From NCBI GenBank assembly GCA_945877045.1, contig CAMCQW010000001.1, forward strand, positions 1-39,096: a stretch of DNA of 39,096 nucleotides, written 5' to 3'. How positions within the stretch are numbered: position 1 is the stretch's first letter; every line of letters starts with the position of its first letter. A program made the position numbers and the translations under genes. The stretch is from Chryseobacterium gleum. GTDB lineage: Bacteria > Bacteroidota > Bacteroidia > Flavobacteriales_D > Crocinitomicaceae. The notes beneath the pieces were generated by a model. It saw nothing but the letters and a program-made list of their open reading frames with translations, did not search any database and was not told where the DNA came from. Of the stretch, positions 34,918-39,096 are shown piece after piece.

Positions 34918-34937
34918 GAAAATAAGGAAAAAAGCCC

Positions 34938-34945
34938 TAATTTTG
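34938..34945 (+). promoter_or_regulatory. -7 promoter element of the T9SS secreted protein gene
   Basis: TAATTTTG is an exact TAnnTTTG match 26 bases before the ATG at 34972. No clear TTG occurs at the usual -33 distance. Its position just after the omega-amidase stop (34917) suggests a separate transcript. Confidence 0.5.
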
Positions 34946-34971
34946 AAAAACAAAAATCTCAAAACAACGAT

Positions 34972-36777
34972 ATGAAAAAAAACTTACTTACAGCTTCAGC
35001 GTTATTGTTAACCTTGGCCGTTTCTGCTCAGAAACAACCAAGATTGCTAACGTTCCAAGATTTGTTAGCGAAACCAGCAACAACTCTTGAAAAACCAAGT
35101 ACTGAAAAAACATTAGGCGTAACATTATGGTCTGATAATTTTTCAAACCCTGCCAATTGGGTTATTGATAACAATGGCCAAACAGCTCCTCAATTCGGAT
35201 GGGATATTAGTGCAACATCAGAAGGTTGGTGGGATCCAAACGGCATAAACTCTGCTTCAGGAGGATCGTATGCAGAATTATCGAATGGTGACCCAACGGC
35301 AAGTCCTGCAACGCAAGCGCTTAATGTGGTGTATACAATGACAACAGCATCTCCGATTAATATTACAGCTTTGGGTGGTACTAACCAAGTTAGCATTCAG
35401 TTCCAACAATATGGCGCTCGTTTCAATGACCTACAAGAAGTACAAATTAGTACCAACGGGACGACATGGACGACGGTTTCTGATAACTTAAATGAGTCCG
35501 TATTATCTGCTGCAGGAGGAACGCCTTATGCTAATCCAAATAATAAATCGATTAATTTAGCGAACATAATACCGGCAAGCCCATCTCCTATATGGATTCG
35601 GTTTAGTTGGACAACCAATTATCCAGCATCAGCAACCAATCCAAATGTTTGGATTACCTATGGTTGGTATATTGATGATGTTAAATTGGTAACTAATCCA
35701 ACAAATGACCTAAGCGTAACGGATAAATATTGGGGTACAGCAGGGTTAAATTATTATCAAATACCAATCACACAAACTGCACCGATTGATTTTGAAGCAG
35801 AGGTTTTCAATGGCGGAATAAATAGCCAACCAAACGTTAAATTAAACATCAACGTGAATACAGGCTTGTTTACAGGAAGCAGCGCACCAGCGACAATCGC
35901 TTCATTAGACACGACAATCTTAACAGTTACAACTCCTTTTACTCCAGCAACATTGGGTAGTTATTCGGTTGTTCAAACTATCACCGCGGATTCTACAGAC
36001 GACGTACCAACAAACAATGTGATTTCAAATGTATCGTTCAGTGTAGGAAATTATATTTATGCACGGGATAATGGAACAGCAGCGGGATCTACTTCAAATG
36101 GAACCGATGGTTTTGAAGCAGGAAATCTATTTGATATTTGGGCTGACCAAACGCTGAAAGCAATTAATGTACGTTTATTGGGAGGCGCTTCAGGTACCGC
36201 TGTTGGAACGGAGATTTTTGTAAAATTATATTCCATAGACGCAACCACAGGAGATTTCGTATTTGAATCAGAGTCAGACCCGTTAATTGTAGGCGCAACA
36301 AACCTTAACACCAACTTGGTGGTGGCCTTAAACACTCCAGTTGCCATGCTAATGAACAACACTTATTTGGCAGTTGTTGGTTGCTATGCTGCCGGACTTA
36401 AAGTTGTAAATGCAGGTACGTCAGAAGCACAAACATCATTTTTCTTAGACATGTTGGATAACACGTGGTATTACCAAACAGGAACCCCATATGTTCGATT
36501 GAATTTTGATCCAGTAATTGGTATTAATGAATTAAACGATGACATTCAAGCATCTGTTTATCCTAATCCTACTTCTACTACCTTGAATGTTTCTTTAAAT
36601 GTTACTGGTACGGCCTTGGTTTCGGTTCGTGACTTAACAGGAAAAGAGATAATAGCTCCACAAGGATTCGCTGCAGGAACATCTACTATTGATGTAAGCA
36701 AGTTATCAGCGGGAATGTACGTTGTTAGCATTGCTACAGAAACAGGAATTACTACAAAGAAATTCATGAAGAAATAA
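34972..36777 (+). CDS. T9SS-exported surface protein of unknown function (choice-of-anchor-like beta domains)
   Basis: A 601-residue secreted protein. Signal peptide 1-19 (MKKNLLTASALLLTLAVSA) is followed by a jelly-roll-like region to about 245, with LWSDNFSNPANWVIDNNG at its start and WITYGWYIDDVKLV at its end. This is the pattern of MAM/choice-of-anchor domains in Bacteroidota exoproteins. A CARDB-like segment (about 245-360) and another beta domain follow. The end, from VYPNPTSTTLNVS through SAGMYVVSIATETG to KKFMKK, is a type-A T9SS sorting domain. No catalytic motif is seen. The sequence is rich in Thr, Asn and Ser and has almost no Cys. It has its own promoter box and is closed by a strong terminator, so it is probably an abundant single-gene product. 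Confidence 0.85.
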   Translation: MKKNLLTASALLLTLAVSAQKQPRLLTFQDLLAKPATTLEKPSTEKTLGVTLWSDNFSNPANWVIDNNGQTAPQFGWDISATSEGWWDPNGINSASGGSYAELSNGDPTASPATQALNVVYTMTTASPINITALGGTNQVSIQFQQYGARFNDLQEVQISTNGTTWTTVSDNLNESVLSAAGGTPYANPNNKSINLANIIPASPSPIWIRFSWTTNYPASATNPNVWITYGWYIDDVKLVTNPTNDLSVTDKYWGTAGLNYYQIPITQTAPIDFEAEVFNGGINSQPNVKLNINVNTGLFTGSSAPATIASLDTTILTVTTPFTPATLGSYSVVQTITADSTDDVPTNNVISNVSFSVGNYIYARDNGTAAGSTSNGTDGFEAGNLFDIWADQTLKAINVRLLGGASGTAVGTEIFVKLYSIDATTGDFVFESESDPLIVGATNLNTNLVVALNTPVAMLMNNTYLAVVGCYAAGLKVVNAGTSEAQTSFFLDMLDNTWYYQTGTPYVRLNFDPVIGINELNDDIQASVYPNPTSTTLNVSLNVTGTALVSVRDLTGKEIIAPQGFAAGTSTIDVSKLSAGMYVVSIATETGITTKKFMKK

Positions 36778-36797
36778 AAGACAATAAGTAATTATTT

Positions 36798-36823
36798 AAG
36801 GCCGGTTCATTCCGGCCTTTTTT
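36798..36823 (+). terminator. Strong intrinsic terminator after the T9SS secreted protein gene
   Basis: AAGGCCGG, loop TTCATT, CCGGCCTT form a perfect eight-base-pair stem (36798-36819), running into six T (36818-36823). It is 20 bases after the stop codon at 36777 and 10 bases before the next gene's ATG. Confidence 0.92.
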
Positions 36824-36833
36824 GTTTTATAAA

Positions 36834-37268
36834 ATGGGGACATTTGAATTAGGATATTTAGGGTTATTTATCACCTGCTTTTTAGCAGCTACGATTATTC
36901 CAATAGCATCTGAAGTATTCTTAATAGCGATGCTTTCTGCAGGATACGACCCAATCATCACCTTGTTTATTGCTACAACAGGAAACACCCTGGGAGGCTA
37001 TTTGAATTTTGGAATCGGGTACGTTGGAAAAACGGAGTGGTTAAAAAAGCTTCGTGTGAAACAAGAAACAATAGACTCTTGGAAAGGAGGAATACAAAAA
37101 TATGGTGCGTGGTTAGCCTTGCTTTCTTGGTTACCATTTATTGGTGACGTGATAGGTGTTGCCTTGGGATTTTTTAAGGCCTCCGTGTTTTGGTCATTTC
37201 TTTTTATGTTGATTGGAAAGTTTCTAAGGTATTTATGCATAGTTATCTTTTATCTATATGTTAACTAG
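36834..37268 (+). CDS. YqaA/DedA-like small membrane protein
   Basis: A 144-residue integral membrane protein with about four hydrophobic segments. LAATIIPIASEVFLIAML, GNTLGGYLNFGIGY, WLALLSWLPFIGDVIGVALGF and GKFLRYL match the YqaA branch of the DedA/SNARE-associated (VTT) family, whose larger members are linked to lipid flipping and envelope homeostasis. I start at ATG 36834. An earlier in-frame TTG at 36822 lies within the T-run of the preceding terminator and is rejected. The 3' end overlaps the next gene by 11 bases, suggesting coupling. Confidence 0.85.
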   Translation: MGTFELGYLGLFITCFLAATIIPIASEVFLIAMLSAGYDPIITLFIATTGNTLGGYLNFGIGYVGKTEWLKKLRVKQETIDSWKGGIQKYGAWLALLSWLPFIGDVIGVALGFFKASVFWSFLFMLIGKFLRYLCIVIFYLYVN

Positions 37269-38967
37269 ACAATTTTTGTTAAAGGGCCTTTTGTTTTTAA
37301 GTGTTTTGGTCTGCACGCTATTTCAGGTTGCAACAATTGAGCCCTATGCTACAGGCGATGGAATAGAATATACATTAACGACAGAAGCTTTTTATCGACA
37401 CGGTTCCGCTTCTATTCTTGAAAGTGATGCTAGCGATTTTAAAACAGCATATATCCGCAACAAGGCTTGGAGTGAAAATTATAAAGCAGCTGCATTTGAT
37501 ACTATTCACGCTTTTTTAAAAAACTCAATGGCACGTGAATACGGAGGGTTTTATCGAACAAAAAACGGTCAAAATTTCGGTTATCATTTTTCTTTTTATT
37601 CCCTAATCAATACTCCGGCGAGATGGCTAACTACCATCTTAGACATTAATCCACAATACACGTTTCAAATTACCAATTTTTTCCTTTTAGGCATAACTGG
37701 TTTTTTACTTCTTTTTTATTTTAAATTAGAAACTTGGCAATCTATCGGCTTGGTTTTGTTGGCTAATTTTTCTGCTGTATTTTACTATATAGCTTGGTCA
37801 CATCCAGAAATAATGACGGTTGTTCTCGTACTTCTTTCCCTGTTATTTCAAAGGGAAAAGAAATATGTATGGTCGATTTTGTTAATGACCCTCGCTAGTT
37901 TACAAAATCAACCGCTATTAATTTTATTGATTTGGCTAGTAATTTCAGCTGGATATAATGAAAAATGGAGAATAAAAAATTGGATTAGAATATCGTATCC
38001 AGCGTTTCTATTTTTTCTACCAAGTGCCTTTTATTTTTATTATTTCGGGACGACTAATCTGATAAAAGATGCCGGATATTTAGCGGTTTCAAATGTTACA
38101 TTTACACGATTTTTAGGCTTTTTCATTGATTTAAATCAGGGAATGATACTGAGCTTGAATTTACTTTTAGGCGTATATATAATTCTGCTTATAAATCGTT
38201 ATCGGAAGGTGTTCACTCATCAATTAAAATTGTGTCAAGACGACTTTCTTCCACCCCTTATTCTACTATTAACCTTTATTGTTTGCATGATGAGCAATTG
38301 GAATCACGGAATGGCTATTGTGAATCGCTATGCAATTTGGATAGGAATAATAATTGTTTATCATAGTATTGAGTTGTTTAGTGATTACGGATTAAAGTTA
38401 AAATCAAGTGTAATTTGTGTTGTTTTCGCGTTGCAATTTTTCTTTATAAAGATTCACAATCCATACAATAAGTTTGATTGGTGCAACATCGACCACTTGC
38501 CTTTTGCTAAATGGGCGCTTATGAATTACCCTCATCTCTACAATCCAGACCCCCAAATTTTTATTGCAAGAACCAGCAAGACATTTGATTTTTCCAAAAA
38601 CAATTCTCCTGTGTTTTACACAAAGAAAGAAAAGGGAAATATTGAAGTGTTAAAAGTAGCGGTTCATGAAGATGGCTTAACTGCTTTAAAGAATTATGGC
38701 TTAACGTTAAATCAAATAAACAATATAAAAACCCATTCATTTCCAATAGCTCACTGGCATTATATAAATGATATTTACGTACTCAAAAAAATTAATTTGG
38801 ATCAATTAAAATCGATTGGGGCAAAAAAAGAAATAGACCGAATTAAAAAAGCGATTTACAATAGTCCTCAATGGATAAATGAAATAACAAAGAAAGCAAA
38901 GCTTAAAAACATAAGTGTGGAGGAGCAAATAAATGCGGATGCTCTTTATGTTTATCAGAATGAGTGA
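37258..38967 (+). CDS. Polytopic membrane protein, GT-C-like glycosyltransferase candidate
   Basis: A 569-residue protein with about ten hydrophobic helices between residues 8 and 405 and a soluble C-terminal part of about 160 residues. After the first helix comes EPYATGDGIEYTLTTEAF. An acidic pair in the first outer loop, as in this GDGIEY, is the usual mark of GT-C glycosyltransferases (ArnT, PMT and relatives), which use polyprenyl-linked sugars. No Pfam-level match comes to mind, so this is a structural guess. It overlaps the YqaA gene by 11 bases, and the two are probably one operon, consistent with a lipid-linked envelope function. It ends one base before the stop of the convergent HAD gene. 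Confidence 0.65.
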   Translation: MLTRQFLLKGLLFLSVLVCTLFQVATIEPYATGDGIEYTLTTEAFYRHGSASILESDASDFKTAYIRNKAWSENYKAAAFDTIHAFLKNSMAREYGGFYRTKNGQNFGYHFSFYSLINTPARWLTTILDINPQYTFQITNFFLLGITGFLLLFYFKLETWQSIGLVLLANFSAVFYYIAWSHPEIMTVVLVLLSLLFQREKKYVWSILLMTLASLQNQPLLILLIWLVISAGYNEKWRIKNWIRISYPAFLFFLPSAFYFYYFGTTNLIKDAGYLAVSNVTFTRFLGFFIDLNQGMILSLNLLLGVYIILLINRYRKVFTHQLKLCQDDFLPPLILLLTFIVCMMSNWNHGMAIVNRYAIWIGIIIVYHSIELFSDYGLKLKSSVICVVFALQFFFIKIHNPYNKFDWCNIDHLPFAKWALMNYPHLYNPDPQIFIARTSKTFDFSKNNSPVFYTKKEKGNIEVLKVAVHEDGLTALKNYGLTLNQINNIKTHSFPIAHWHYINDIYVLKKINLDQLKSIGAKKEIDRIKKAIYNSPQWINEITKKAKLKNISVEEQINADALYVYQNE

Positions 38968-39096
38968 TCACTTTTGAAGAAAAGGAATTAATCTCCCATT
39001 TCTATCCACCCAATAACCATTTTTTGCTGTTTTTAAAAGCACATCATCGTCTTTATTGTCACTATAAGCAGCAATTAGTTCAAAATCAGGAAACGC
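38968..39096 (-). CDS. HAD-superfamily hydrolase, C-terminal fragment (rest outside window)
   Basis: The last 42 codons of a minus-strand gene whose start lies beyond the right edge. The peptide FELIAAYSDNKDDDVLLKTA has the form of HAD motif IV: a beta strand followed by SDxxxDDxLL, which supplies the magnesium-binding aspartates. The region just after it, GYWVDRNGRLIPF, is like the end of HAD-IB (phosphoserine-phosphatase-like) enzymes. The frame is open from the edge to the TGA at 38970-38968. Family call from a fragment only. It is convergent with the GT-C-like gene and directly abuts it. Confidence 0.6.
   Translation of the reverse strand, partial: AFPDFELIAAYSDNKDDDVLLKTAKNGYWVDRNGRLIPFLQK

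Noticed and set aside
36822..36833. Earlier TTG start for the YqaA-like gene
   Set aside because: It lies in the T-run of the preceding terminator; ATG 36834 gives a normal N-terminus.

Overview
The window reads as chromosomal DNA from a low-GC, free-living Bacteroidota, most likely Flavobacteriales (family not resolvable by eye). Four things point there. Three secreted proteins carry Type IX secretion (T9SS) C-terminal sorting domains. Promoters follow the Bacteroidota pattern TTG-N18..22-TAnnTTTG, with little sign of Shine-Dalgarno sites. IspG is the long form with an insert domain. The gene orders ftsX-DUF3098-uppP-truB and DUF4175-ATPase-ybeY-mnmG are familiar from this phylum. I see no tRNA, rRNA, IS element, prophage, CRISPR array or obviously foreign segment. 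This is mostly core genome with a few secreted accessory proteins.

Layout. 1-2495 (-): envelope operon ftsX, DUF3098, uppP, truB (truB cut by the left edge). 2608-4506 (-): ispG with its own promoter. 4635-8872 (-): udk followed by a very large membrane histidine kinase starting at a TTG that overlaps the udk stop. 8980-13000 (+): a secreted thioredoxin-fold protein, a T9SS lysyl-endopeptidase-like protease and hemW, converging on rpiB (-). 13435-14036 is a 0.6-kb very AT-rich gene-free gap. 14037-20131 (+): DUF4175 coiled-coil membrane protein, small anti-sigma-type ATPase, ybeY, mnmG. 20244-21191 (+): a D-2-hydroxyacid dehydrogenase. 21197-29189 (-): a T9SS peptidoglycan amidase, then an outer-membrane barrel translationally coupled to a 1023-residue TPR protein. 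29328-31316: ftsE (+) converging on a PIN-PhoH ATPase (-). 31563-34917 (+): an S41 peptidase, then an overlapping methionine-aminotransferase/omega-amidase pair. 34972-38967 (+): a T9SS secreted protein with a clear terminator, then a YqaA-type membrane protein and a GT-C-like membrane protein. The C-terminus of a HAD hydrolase (-) lies at the right edge.

The most notable non-coding feature is a pair of parS centromere sites (TGTTTCACGTGAAACA and a 15/16 copy) 24 bp apart, at the 3' end of ybeY and directly before mnmG. They imply that the ParABS segregation complex loads here and that the window lies in the origin-proximal part of the chromosome. The AT-rich gap 4 kb upstream is a possible but unproven origin or regulatory region.

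Second, at four genes (ftsX, udk, the TPR gene, the S41 peptidase) the -7 element lies only 4-6 nt before the start codon, which predicts leaderless mRNAs. For the S41 gene this placement also suggests that its annotated start is disrupted by a one-base shift. I do not see a convincing new multi-gene defence or biosynthetic system. The best candidates for uncharacterised biology are the OMP/TPR pair, the orphan giant histidine kinase and the DUF4175/ATPase pair.
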